64,000 nt of DNA from Suilimivivens sp009774465 (GTDB lineage Bacteria; Bacillota; Clostridia; Lachnospirales; Lachnospiraceae): positions 9,959-73,958 of the forward strand of contig CANDAE010000017.1 of NCBI GenBank assembly GCA_947382645.1, written 5' to 3'. The position numbers and the translations under genes are program-made. The notes below the pieces were generated by a model, which was not told the DNA's origin, made no database searches, and was given only the letters and a program-made list of their open reading frames with translations. This document shows positions 8,144 through 15,600 of this stretch, piece after piece. Every line of letters begins with the position of its first letter. Position 1 is the first letter of the stretch.

Positions 8144-10207
8144 ATGTCTCCATCAAAAAGCAGAATTAAGTTAAAGGGAAGGCTGAAAAGATATGTACAG
8201 ACTTCTTTATATTTGGGATTTTTACTGGTGCTGGTCAATCTGGTAGTGTACCTGATTAATGTGCCGGCCGGGTTGGTAGTGACCTGCTTTGCATTACTTT
8301 ATTTTGCAGTAGTTTTGTCGCTTCAATTTTATAATAAACCGGTTATTATTAATGAACTGGTGAGCTTCGCAACTCAGTATGGACAAGTTCAGAAGGTGCT
8401 GCTTAGAGAATTTGAGATTCCATATGCCATGCTGGACGATGACGGCCGGATTATATGGACCAATGCAGCCTTTGAAAAAGTGGTGCATAAGGAAAAGGGA
8501 TACAGGAAATCAATTACGTCGCTTTTTCCTTCTATTACAAAGGAAAAACTGCCGGAAGAAACAGAATTTTCGGAAGTGAATATTACTTTTGAAGACAGGA
8601 ATTTTACCGCCAGGATGCGTAAAATTTCCATGCGCGAGGCAGTGGAAAGCAGTGATATTTTTGAAGCAGATGATTACAGGGGATATTTGATTGCCTTTTA
8701 TCTGTTTGATGAGACTGCGCTTCGGATCGCCCTTCAGGAAGTAGATGATCAGAGTCTTGCAGTAGGCATGGTATATCTGGACAATTATGACGAAGCCTTA
8801 GAGAGCGTGGAGGAAGTAAGGCGCTCCCTGCTGATTGCACTGATAGACAGGAAGGTAAATAAATATATTTCAGCGCTTGACGGAATCTGTAAAAAGATTG
8901 AGAAGGACAAGTATATGATCATCCTCCGTAAAAAGGCAACGGAGCTTTTGATGGCCAGCAAGTTTGATATTCTGGAGGATGTGAAAACAGTAAATATTGG
9001 AAATGAAATGGCAGTGACGATCAGTATTGGCCTTGGGCTTGATGGTCTTTCTTATGCACAGAATTATGAATTTGCCCGCAATGCCATTGATTTGGCGCTT
9101 GGACGGGGTGGTGACCAGGCAGTGGTCAAAACACCGGAAAATGTTGTTTATTATGGTGGAAAGAGCCAGCAGGTAGAAAAGAATACCAGAGTAAAAGCCA
9201 GAGTGAAGGCACAGGCGCTTCGGGAAATTATTTCCACCAAAGAGCGGGTGATTATTATGGGGCACAGACTTGCCGATGTGGACAGCTTTGGAGCAGCAGT
9301 AGGCATCTACCGTATTGCAACTACGCTGGACCGGAAAGCCAGCATTGTGCTTAATGATGTGAGTACATCCATGCAGCCTGTGGTGGACATGTTTAAGAGA
9401 CACGAAGAGTTTCATGATGATATGATCATTGGCAGCCAGCAGGCGTTGGAACTTGCCGGAAATAATACGGTGCTTGTGGTGGTGGATGTGAATAAGCCAA
9501 GTATAACGGAATGCCCCGAGCTTTTGCGTGTGTGTAAATCAATTGTGGTTTTAGACCATCACAGACAGGGTTCAGAGATTATTGAAAATGCAACTCTTTC
9601 TTATGTGGAGCCTTATGCCTCTTCTGCCTGTGAGATGGTTTCTGAGATTTTACAGTACATTGGAGAAAATATTCGGATTACCGCTGAGGAAGCAGATTGC
9701 ATGTATTCTGGCATTATGATTGATACCAGTAATTTCATGACAAAAACAGGTGTCAGAACCTTTGAGGCAGCGGCATTCCTTCGCAGAAATGGTGCGGACG
9801 TAACCAGAGTCCGCAAGCTTTTCAGGGAAAATGCCACTGAATATAAGGCCAAAGCTGATGCAGTCAGTCAGGCGGAAATCTACAGGAATTCATTTGCAAT
9901 TTCCACCTGTACCAGTGAGGACATACAAAGTCCTACTGTGGTGGGGGCACAGGCCGCCAATGAACTGCTTAATATAAGAGGAGTAAAGGCCAGCTTTGTG
10001 CTGACAGAGTATCAAAATCAGATTTTTATCAGCGCCAGATCAATAGATGAAGTAAATGTTCAGATTATTATGGAAAAAATGGGCGGCGGCGGCCATTTAG
10101 GCACAGCAGGCTGCCAGTTAAATGGAGTTTCCATTGCTGAGGGGATTGGACTTTTAAAGGGAACATTGGATAAAATGCTTGAAGAGGGCGATCTGGTAGT
10201 AGATTAG
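8144..10207 (+). CDS. gdpP: Cyclic-di-AMP phosphodiesterase GdpP
   Basis: The 687-residue membrane enzyme hydrolyses c-di-AMP and so affects potassium, osmotic and cell wall balance. Two membrane segments (about residues 18-60) are followed by a PAS domain (about 75-170), a degenerate GGDEF domain (about 180-310, lacking the GGDEF string), a DHH domain (DVDSFGAA, VVVDVNKP, VVLDHHRQG) and a DHHA1 domain with GGGGHLGTAGCQ. This is the complete GdpP architecture and usual length. The neighbours rplI and dnaB are the standard Firmicute arrangement. Confidence 0.95.
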   Translation: MSPSKSRIKLKGRLKRYVQTSLYLGFLLVLVNLVVYLINVPAGLVVTCFALLYFAVVLSLQFYNKPVIINELVSFATQYGQVQKVLLREFEIPYAMLDDDGRIIWTNAAFEKVVHKEKGYRKSITSLFPSITKEKLPEETEFSEVNITFEDRNFTARMRKISMREAVESSDIFEADDYRGYLIAFYLFDETALRIALQEVDDQSLAVGMVYLDNYDEALESVEEVRRSLLIALIDRKVNKYISALDGICKKIEKDKYMIILRKKATELLMASKFDILEDVKTVNIGNEMAVTISIGLGLDGLSYAQNYEFARNAIDLALGRGGDQAVVKTPENVVYYGGKSQQVEKNTRVKARVKAQALREIISTKERVIIMGHRLADVDSFGAAVGIYRIATTLDRKASIVLNDVSTSMQPVVDMFKRHEEFHDDMIIGSQQALELAGNNTVLVVVDVNKPSITECPELLRVCKSIVVLDHHRQGSEIIENATLSYVEPYASSACEMVSEILQYIGENIRITAEEADCMYSGIMIDTSNFMTKTGVRTFEAAAFLRRNGADVTRVRKLFRENATEYKAKADAVSQAEIYRNSFAISTCTSEDIQSPTVVGAQAANELLNIRGVKASFVLTEYQNQIFISARSIDEVNVQIIMEKMGGGGHLGTAGCQLNGVSIAEGIGLLKGTLDKMLEEGDLVVD

Positions 10208-10246
10208 CCTGTGAAGGCAATTGATGCAGAAAGGAATGGTAGAAAA

Positions 10247-10699
10247 ATGAAAGTTATTTTATTAGAGGATGTAAAGAGTTTAGGGAAAAAGGATGAAATT
10301 GTTAATGTAAACGACGGATATGCAAGAAATTTCATTCTGCCTAAGAAATTGGGAATAGAGGCAACCAACCAGAACTTAAATGATCTTAAGCTGAGAAAAG
10401 CAAATGATGAAAAGCACGCAAAGCAGCTTCTTGATGATGCCAAAGCTTTTGCCAGAGCAATGGAAGAGGATGAAGTGGTATTGTCCATTAAGGCCGGAGA
10501 AGGAGGAAGAACCTTTGGCTCTGTTTCCAGTAAGGAGATTGCACAGGGATATAAGCAGCAGTGCGGCAAGGAAATCGACAAAAAGAAAATTATCCTGCCG
10601 GAGCAGATTAAAAGTTTTGGTGTATATGAGGTTGGCGTAAAGCTGCATCCAAGTGTGACAGGTAAGCTGAAGGTTAAAGTTACGGAAATGAAAGGTTAA
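10247..10699 (+). CDS. rplI: 50S ribosomal protein L9
   Basis: L9 binds 23S rRNA near the L1 stalk. The protein begins MKVILLEDVKSLGKKDEIV with the typical DGYARNFILPKK segment and has a C-terminal domain after the long connecting helix. Its 150 residues are normal. I chose ATG at 10247 because the L9 N-terminus is almost invariant; an in-frame ATG at 10211 would add 12 unrelated residues. The RBS AAAGGA lies about 12 nt upstream. It sits between gdpP and dnaB. Confidence 0.96.
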   Translation: MKVILLEDVKSLGKKDEIVNVNDGYARNFILPKKLGIEATNQNLNDLKLRKANDEKHAKQLLDDAKAFARAMEEDEVVLSIKAGEGGRTFGSVSSKEIAQGYKQQCGKEIDKKKIILPEQIKSFGVYEVGVKLHPSVTGKLKVKVTEMKG

Positions 10700-10705
10700 A
10701 TATAA

Positions 10706-12046
10706 ATGGCAGCAACGGATGAGGCGCTTTTAAAGCGTGTATTGCCCCACAGTATTGAAGCGGAGCAATCGGTAATTGGCGCAATGATTATGGATCGGGA
10801 AGCGATTACGATTGCCTCGGAAATTATCTGCGGTGATGATTTTTATAATAAACAGTATGGTGTTGTTTTTGACACTATGGTGGAATTAAATGATGAGGGA
10901 AGGCCTGTGGATCTGGTAACGCTGCAGGACCGGCTTCGTGAAAAGGATGTGCCGCCAGAAGTAAGCAGTCTGGAATTTATCAGAGATCTGATTACAGCAG
11001 TTCCTACTTCTGCAAATATAAAATATTATGCAGGCATTGTAGCTGAAAAAGCCACTCTGCGTAAACTGATCCGCTTAAATGAGGAAATTGCCAATACCTG
11101 TTACATAGGAAAAGAAAATCTGGAAGTTATTTTGGAGGATACTGAAAAGAGAGTTTTTGAGCTGGTACAGAAAAGAAACACCGGAGATTTTGTTCCTATA
11201 AGGCAGATTGTAATGAATGCTATGGATAAAATTGAGAAGGCTTCCAAAAGCAGCGGGAATGTGACTGGCATTGCAACAGGATTTATTGATCTGGACTACA
11301 GGACAGCCGGTATGCAGCCTTCTGACCTGATTTTAATAGCGGCAAGACCTTCTATGGGAAAAACTGCATTTGTACTTAATATTGCCCAGTATGTGGCGTT
11401 TAAGCTGGATCAGACGACTGCAATTTTCAGTTTGGAAATGAGTAAGGAACAGCTGGTAAACCGTCTTTTTTCGCTGGAGTCAAGAGTAGATTCCCAGCAT
11501 CTGCGCACAGGAAACCTTTCCGATGCGGAATGGGAAAAGCTGATTGAAAGTGCGGGAGTTATTGGAAAGTCTAATTTAATTATAGATGATACGCCGGGAA
11601 TCAGTATTTCAGAGCTGCGCTCCAAGTGCCGGAAATATAAATTAGAGCATGACTTAAAGCTGATTATCATTGACTATTTACAATTGATGAGTGGAAGCGG
11701 ACGGGGCTCTGATTCCAGACAGCAGGAAATATCTGATATATCCCGTTCCTTAAAGGCTCTTGCCAGGGAACTGAATGTGCCTGTAGTTGCATTATCACAG
11801 CTAAGCCGGGCAGTAGAGCAAAGGCCCGATCATCGTCCCATGCTTTCGGATTTGCGTGAGTCGGGAGCAATTGAGCAGGACGCTGACGTGGTAATGTTTA
11901 TCTATAGAGATGATTATTATAATAAAGATACCGAGAAAAAGGGGATTGCAGAGATCATTATTGCAAAACAGAGAAATGGTCCTATAGGTACGGTAGAGTT
12001 GGTATGGCTGCCGGATTATACCAAGTTTGCAAACCTTCAAAAATAA
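10706..12046 (+). CDS. dnaB: Replicative DNA helicase DnaB
   Basis: The 446-residue hexameric helicase unwinds DNA at the replication fork. It has an N-terminal domain (LPHSIEAEQSVIGAM), Walker A ARPSMGKTAF near residue 215, Walker B IIIDYLQLMSG, then SQLSRAVEQRP and LRESGAIEQDADV in the RecA-like core. No intein is present. It starts 6 nt after rplI and ends just before a strong terminator. Confidence 0.97.
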   Translation: MAATDEALLKRVLPHSIEAEQSVIGAMIMDREAITIASEIICGDDFYNKQYGVVFDTMVELNDEGRPVDLVTLQDRLREKDVPPEVSSLEFIRDLITAVPTSANIKYYAGIVAEKATLRKLIRLNEEIANTCYIGKENLEVILEDTEKRVFELVQKRNTGDFVPIRQIVMNAMDKIEKASKSSGNVTGIATGFIDLDYRTAGMQPSDLILIAARPSMGKTAFVLNIAQYVAFKLDQTTAIFSLEMSKEQLVNRLFSLESRVDSQHLRTGNLSDAEWEKLIESAGVIGKSNLIIDDTPGISISELRSKCRKYKLEHDLKLIIIDYLQLMSGSGRGSDSRQQEISDISRSLKALARELNVPVVALSQLSRAVEQRPDHRPMLSDLRESGAIEQDADVVMFIYRDDYYNKDTEKKGIAEIIIAKQRNGPIGTVELVWLPDYTKFANLQK

Positions 12047-12063
12047 AATATTTTTTACGAAAG

Positions 12064-12094
12064 AGGACAAGCCGGGATGGGCCTGTCCTTTTTT
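12064..12094 (+). terminator. Terminator after dnaB
   Basis: AGGACA (12064-12069) and TGTCCT (12084-12089) close a stem that continues with GCC/GGC after one mismatch; a run of six T follows from 12089. Confidence 0.85.
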
Positions 12095-12112
12095 AGAAAG
12101 GAGCTAATTATT

Positions 12113-12829
12113 ATGAAACAGGCGGAAAAGATTTTTATGATTTCTGACGCTGCCAGGCAGGTGCAGGTTGAGGCTCATGTACTCAGGTACTGGGAGGAGG
12201 AACTTGATATGCCTGCCAAAAGAAATGAAATGGGGCATCGTTACTATACGGAAGAGGATATTAAGCAGTTTCAAAAGATTAAGGAATTAAAAGAGCAGGG
12301 ACTGCAGTTGAAGGCCATACGTCACATATTAAAAAGCGGCGGTTTTCAGGCGGATATAGGCAAACGCCACGTGCTTATGGTGAAAAAAGGAGAATTCCTG
12401 CCTGTGGCGGAGAGCGATATGGCAGTTCAGGAGGAAACCAGAGAGCAGAAAAATATACGACTGCAGCAATTGCTGAAGGAAATGATCGTGGATGCAGTAC
12501 ATAGCAGTAATGAGGAACTTGTCAGAGAAGTGAAGGAAAGCTTGTTAAAAGAGCTGGATTATCAGTTTCGTCTTCAGGAGGAACGGGAAGACGCAAGAGA
12601 GGAGGAGCGAATCAGCAGGCAGGAGGAACATTTCCGGCAAATTGACGAGCTTCTCCGGGAAAGAAATAAAAGAGGGAAAAAAGGACGCAGCGTAAGGATG
12701 GAAAGGAAGGAAAAAGGTCCGGAAAAAAATGATTATTCGGAGGAAACAGTAAATTCTGATGAAATTGATATACAAAAGAAGGAAAAACAAAAAGTTGGAT
12801 TTTTCTGGAAGAAAAAAGTTAATGTTTAA
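12113..12829 (+). CDS. MerR-family DNA-binding protein
   Basis: The protein is 238 residues. A MerR-type winged helix lies near residues 8-75 (VEAHVLRYWEEEL, GHRYYTEEDIKQFQKIK, LKAIRHIL). A long charged, probably coiled-coil region follows (RLQEEREDAREEERISRQEE) with a Lys/Glu-rich tail and no effector-binding domain. Such proteins act as DNA-binding or chromosome-associated factors in Firmicutes; the target is unknown. ATG at 12113 has AAAGGAG 9 nt upstream; the in-frame ATG at 12077 lies inside the dnaB terminator. Confidence 0.8.
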   Translation: MKQAEKIFMISDAARQVQVEAHVLRYWEEELDMPAKRNEMGHRYYTEEDIKQFQKIKELKEQGLQLKAIRHILKSGGFQADIGKRHVLMVKKGEFLPVAESDMAVQEETREQKNIRLQQLLKEMIVDAVHSSNEELVREVKESLLKELDYQFRLQEEREDAREEERISRQEEHFRQIDELLRERNKRGKKGRSVRMERKEKGPEKNDYSEETVNSDEIDIQKKEKQKVGFFWKKKVNV

Positions 12830-12835
12830 AATTGG

Positions 12836-12868
12836 AAAAAAGGCTGCCACAAAAAACTGTGACAGCCC
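12836..12868 (-). terminator. Terminator of the ferredoxin gene
   Basis: On the minus strand GGCTGTCAC (12867-12859) pairs with GTGGCAGCC (12850-12842) with one G-U pair, followed by six T. It lies 16 nt after the ferredoxin stop and may also stop transcription from the convergent MerR gene. Confidence 0.8.
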
Positions 12869-12883
12869 TTTACTTCGCCTTGA

Positions 12884-13054
12884 CTATTCTTCAGAAATGG
12901 CGCCAACAGGACATCCGCCTGCACAGGAACCACAACTGATGCATGTATCAGCATTGATTTCAAATTTTCCATCGCCTTCGCTGATAGCGCCAACAGGACA
13001 CTGTCCGGCACAAGCACCACAAGAGATGCAAGCGTCACTAATTACATATGCCAT
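12884..13054 (-). CDS. 2[4Fe-4S] ferredoxin
   Basis: A 56-residue clostridial-type ferredoxin carrying electrons between low-potential redox enzymes in the cytoplasm. Two matching cluster motifs are visible, CISCGACAGQCP and CISCGSCAGGCP, each CX2CX2CX3CP. The ends read MAYVISDA and VGAISEE. AAGGAGG lies upstream of the ATG at 13054. It is a single-gene unit with its own terminator, convergent with the MerR gene. Confidence 0.93.
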   Translation of the reverse strand: MAYVISDACISCGACAGQCPVGAISEGDGKFEINADTCISCGSCAGGCPVGAISEE

Positions 13055-13147
13055 AACCTAAACCTCCTTAAAAATATGCCTGATATAAAATTATCAATCA
13101 CTCTTAGTACATTCTAATATAAAATCATGGGGAATACAAGTGTAAAA

Positions 13148-13906
13148 TTAGGAAGCAGAGTCCTCTTTTCTGCGATCTCTTATTCCATTTAAAATAACTT
13201 CCTTTTTTTCCACAATCCTGTTTTTATCCATAGCAGGAACACCGGCTAATTTATAAGGAATTCCCAACTTTTCGTATTTGTTTTCACCCATAGTGTGATA
13301 AGGCAGTACATCAAGAGCCTTTAAATTGGAAAACTGTCCGATAAAATAACCAAGCTTATATAAGTAATTATCATCATCTGTGATACCGGGAACCACTACA
13401 TGCCTGATCCACATATCCACATGTTTTTCATTTAAGTAAGAAGCAAAAGCAAGAATACCGTCGTTGGGCTGGGCAGTAAGTTCCTTGTGCTTTTCAGGAT
13501 CAATGTGTTTAATATCCAGCATCACAAGATCGGTCAATTCCATTAATTTATCCAGCTTTTTTATAAATTCCGTATTGTCCGGCTTATAGGCAATACCTGA
13601 GGAATCAATACAGGTATGAACCTGATTTGCCTTTGCAATCGTAAACAAATCAATGAGAAAATCCACTTGCATAAGCGGTTCTCCGCCGGTAACAGTAATT
13701 CCGCCTTTTTTATAAAATTCCTGATTTCTTTTATATTGCTCGAAAATTTCTTCCGGTTCCATCATAGTGCCGCCTGTCATAGCCCAGGTGTCGGGGTTAT
13801 GGCAGTATGCACATCGCATGGGGCAGCCCTGAACAAATACCACAAATCGGGTGCCGGGACCGTCTACAGTGCCGAAACTTTCCAGTGAATGAATTCTTCC
13901 TTGCAT
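13148..13906 (-). CDS. pflA: Pyruvate formate-lyase activating enzyme
   Basis: This 252-residue radical SAM enzyme uses S-adenosylmethionine to place the glycyl radical on pyruvate formate-lyase. It starts MQGRIHSLESFGTVDGPG, has the cluster motif CPMRCAYC (CX3CX2C) near residues 29-36, and GGITVTGGEPL. Its partner genes at 15.1-17.6 kb lie on the same strand but are separated by a divergent pair of plus-strand genes. Its own promoter is at 14005-14032, so the activase and the lyase are transcribed separately. The leader contains a perfect 8-bp hairpin (13934-13952). Confidence 0.95.
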   Translation of the reverse strand: MQGRIHSLESFGTVDGPGTRFVVFVQGCPMRCAYCHNPDTWAMTGGTMMEPEEIFEQYKRNQEFYKKGGITVTGGEPLMQVDFLIDLFTIAKANQVHTCIDSSGIAYKPDNTEFIKKLDKLMELTDLVMLDIKHIDPEKHKELTAQPNDGILAFASYLNEKHVDMWIRHVVVPGITDDDNYLYKLGYFIGQFSNLKALDVLPYHTMGENKYEKLGIPYKLAGVPAMDKNRIVEKKEVILNGIRDRRKEDSAS

Positions 13907-13933
13907 ATTTTACCTCATTTCTACGCTGCTTTT

Positions 13934-13952
13934 ATCTCAGCTTTGCTGAGAT
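13934..13952 (-). other. Hairpin in the pflA leader
   Basis: ATCTCAGC (13934-13941) and GCTGAGAT (13945-13952) form a perfect 8-bp stem with a 3-nt loop between the pflA promoter and its start codon. Its role is unknown. The rest of the 360-nt gap up to 14270 holds only the two divergent promoters and AT-rich sequence. Confidence 0.5.
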
Positions 13953-14004
13953 TCGCATAAACGGCATTTTTTATTGAAACTTTTCTTTTTACTATCCAAT
14001 ATAT

Positions 14005-14032
14005 AGTATAACAGATTGTATATAAAAAACAA
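14005..14032 (-). promoter_or_regulatory. Promoter of pflA
   Basis: On the minus strand TTGTTT (14032-14027) and TATACT (14010-14005) are 16 nt apart, and TG one base before the -10 makes it an extended -10 promoter. The start site would be about 100 nt upstream of the pflA ATG. Confidence 0.55.
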
Positions 14033-14081
14033 TGGAATAATATAAAAAGTAAAATAATTAATGTTTATCATTAAATTATTA

Positions 14082-14108
14082 TTGACAAACATATATATTG
14101 GGTATAAT
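14082..14108 (+). promoter_or_regulatory. Promoter of the DUF2975-HTH pair
   Basis: Consensus TTGACA (14082-14087) and TATAAT (14103-14108) are separated by 15 nt, shorter than ideal. It faces away from the pflA promoter. Confidence 0.6.
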
Positions 14109-14270
14109 ATGAGTACATAAGGCAGGTAACAGCCTGAAAGTCATGACAAAAAGTAATCTGAGGCAAAGTGCATATATGAAGCTGCCAGGATGATTATGGC
14201 TGTTAAAAGTATATCAGCATTGCAGATTTGCAGGCATTGTGTAAAAAAGCAGCGCGGAAAAGAGGGAGAT

Positions 14271-14813
14271 ATGAACGAGAATAATTTAAAAATTGAAAAA
14301 ATTCAAAAAAGCAGTAAGGCGGCATTTACAGTAACCAACATTGTTAAAGTTTTTCTTATCGTGGCAGCAGTGATTCTTTTGATTACAGGATTTATTATGA
14401 TAGGGAGACAGGAATTTTTCAATGCATCATTTGATGCAGCGTTGAGACATGGTGAATTTACAGTAGAAGAATTTGACTGGGCTTTTGAGGGGCAGATGCT
14501 GCAGCATATGGTGGAGGATGGACAGATTGCGCTGGCTCTGGGGTTATATTTGACGAAAATGGGAGTGGTATTAGTATGTTTCACTGTAGTTCTCCACTTT
14601 GTGGGAAAGATTTTTAAAACATTTCAGGAGAGCTATTCACCATTTCAACCCAAGGTCATCAGGAATTTAAGAATAACCTTTATATTGCTTACCTTGTATA
14701 CATTATCAACAAGCCTTGGCATTGGATTGATAGCAGGACTGGCATCATGGTGTGTCCTTAATATTTTTGAATATGGATGCGAGCTGCAGAAGCAGTCAGA
14801 TGAAACATTGTAG
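14271..14813 (+). CDS. DUF2975-type membrane protein
   Basis: The protein is 180 residues with four membrane segments (VFLIVAAVILLITGFIMI, GLYLTKMGVVLVCFTVVLHF, LRITFILLTLYTLSTSLGI and a last one near the C-terminus). It matches the plan of DUF2975 proteins, which are typically encoded directly before a YozG-like HTH gene, as here. The function is unknown; membrane control of the HTH partner is a reasonable inference. ATG at 14271 has GAGGGAGA upstream, whereas the in-frame ATG at 14190 has none. Confidence 0.72.
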   Translation: MNENNLKIEKIQKSSKAAFTVTNIVKVFLIVAAVILLITGFIMIGRQEFFNASFDAALRHGEFTVEEFDWAFEGQMLQHMVEDGQIALALGLYLTKMGVVLVCFTVVLHFVGKIFKTFQESYSPFQPKVIRNLRITFILLTLYTLSTSLGIGLIAGLASWCVLNIFEYGCELQKQSDETL

Positions 14814-14828
14814 AAGGAGGCGGATAAA

Positions 14829-15041
14829 GTGGCAATTATTTTAAGATTAGACCGTATGATGGCGGACCGGAAAATTTCCCTAAATGAACTTGCAGAGAAG
14901 GTTGGAATTGCAAATGTGAATCTTTCCAATATTAAGACCGGAAAGGTAAGCGCAATCAGATTTTCTACTTTAAATGCAATCTGTGATGTGTTGGACTGCC
15001 AGCCAGGGGACATTCTGGAATTTAAAAGGGATGAAAAATAA
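14829..15041 (+). CDS. YozG-like Cro/C1 helix-turn-helix regulator
   Basis: A 70-residue single-domain DNA-binding protein: ISLNELAEKVGIANVNLSNI is the helix-turn-helix and CDVLDCQPGDILEF is the typical family end. It starts with GTG, preceded by AGGAGGCGG. It follows the DUF2975 gene by 15 nt and is probably its regulatory partner. A terminator follows. Confidence 0.85.
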   Translation: MAIILRLDRMMADRKISLNELAEKVGIANVNLSNIKTGKVSAIRFSTLNAICDVLDCQPGDILEFKRDEK

Positions 15042-15053
15042 AACAGCATATAA

Positions 15054-15085
15054 AAAGCCCTCCGGTCAAATGACCAGAGGGCTTT
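15054..15085. terminator. Bidirectional terminator between the HTH gene and the pfl operon
   Basis: A 15-bp stem with one mismatch (15054-15068 and 15071-15085). The minus strand has five T after the stem, the plus strand three, so it can serve both converging units. Confidence 0.85.
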
Positions 15086-15104
15086 CGTTCACATTATACT
15101 TTTA

Positions 15105-15347
15105 TTAGATAGATTCATGGAATGTACGGGAAATAACGTCAGCCTGTTGCTCGGGTGTTAATTTGATGAAATTAACAGCATATCCGGAAACGCGGATTGT
15201 AAGCTGAGGATAGTTCTCAGGATGCTTCTGAGCATCTAATAACATATCTCTGTTTAATACGTTAACGTTAAGGTGATGTCCGCCCTTTGTTGCGTAACCA
15301 TCTAATAATGATACTAAGTTATCTACCTGTGCTGCATTTGTAGCCAT
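15105..15347 (-). CDS. Separate glycyl radical subunit of pyruvate formate-lyase
   Basis: This 80-residue protein equals the C-terminal domain of classical pyruvate formate-lyase: GGHHLNVNVLNRDMLLDA, YPQLTIRVSGYAVNF and the ending ADVISRTFHESI. RVSGY holds the glycine that carries the stable radical. It resembles GrcA/YfiD, but here the large subunit lacks this domain, so this gene should be required rather than a spare part. AAGGAGG precedes the ATG. It is the last gene of the three-gene operon and is followed by the terminator at 15054-15085. Confidence 0.9.
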   Translation of the reverse strand: MATNAAQVDNLVSLLDGYATKGGHHLNVNVLNRDMLLDAQKHPENYPQLTIRVSGYAVNFIKLTPEQQADVISRTFHESI

Positions 15348-15366
15348 GATAATTTACCTCCTTTTA

Positions 15367-15570
15367 TTAATGAAAATCATCCAAACCATCTTCCAGAGTA
15401 GGTACGCTGCATGCCAGAGGAGTCCTGGAGCAATCTGTGCATCCCATAGTCTGAACCTCTTTTGACTTATCCTTTGTCTCGTCGTAGTCCACATTTACAT
15501 GTCCTACCCCCATAGCCATGCCGGAATCCAGCATCTTTACAAGGTCATCGATCATTTTATTGTCATCCAT
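15367..15570 (-). CDS. Small Cys-rich relative of the glycyl radical domain
   Basis: The product has 67 residues. Residues 6-30 (MIDDLVKMLDSGMAMGVGHV and on to NVDY) align without gaps to VDNLVSLLDGYATKGGHHLN in the neighbouring radical subunit. After that the radical loop is absent and is replaced by a tail with three cysteines (CTDC and LACS) ending LEDGLDDFH. AGGAGG lies 9 nt before the ATG. It sits between the large and radical subunit genes, so a role in assembly, protection or repair of the split enzyme is plausible but unproven. Confidence 0.8.
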   Translation of the reverse strand: MDDNKMIDDLVKMLDSGMAMGVGHVNVDYDETKDKSKEVQTMGCTDCSRTPLACSVPTLEDGLDDFH

Positions 15571-15600
15571 TGCATTGTACCTCCTGAAAGCGAATTATAA

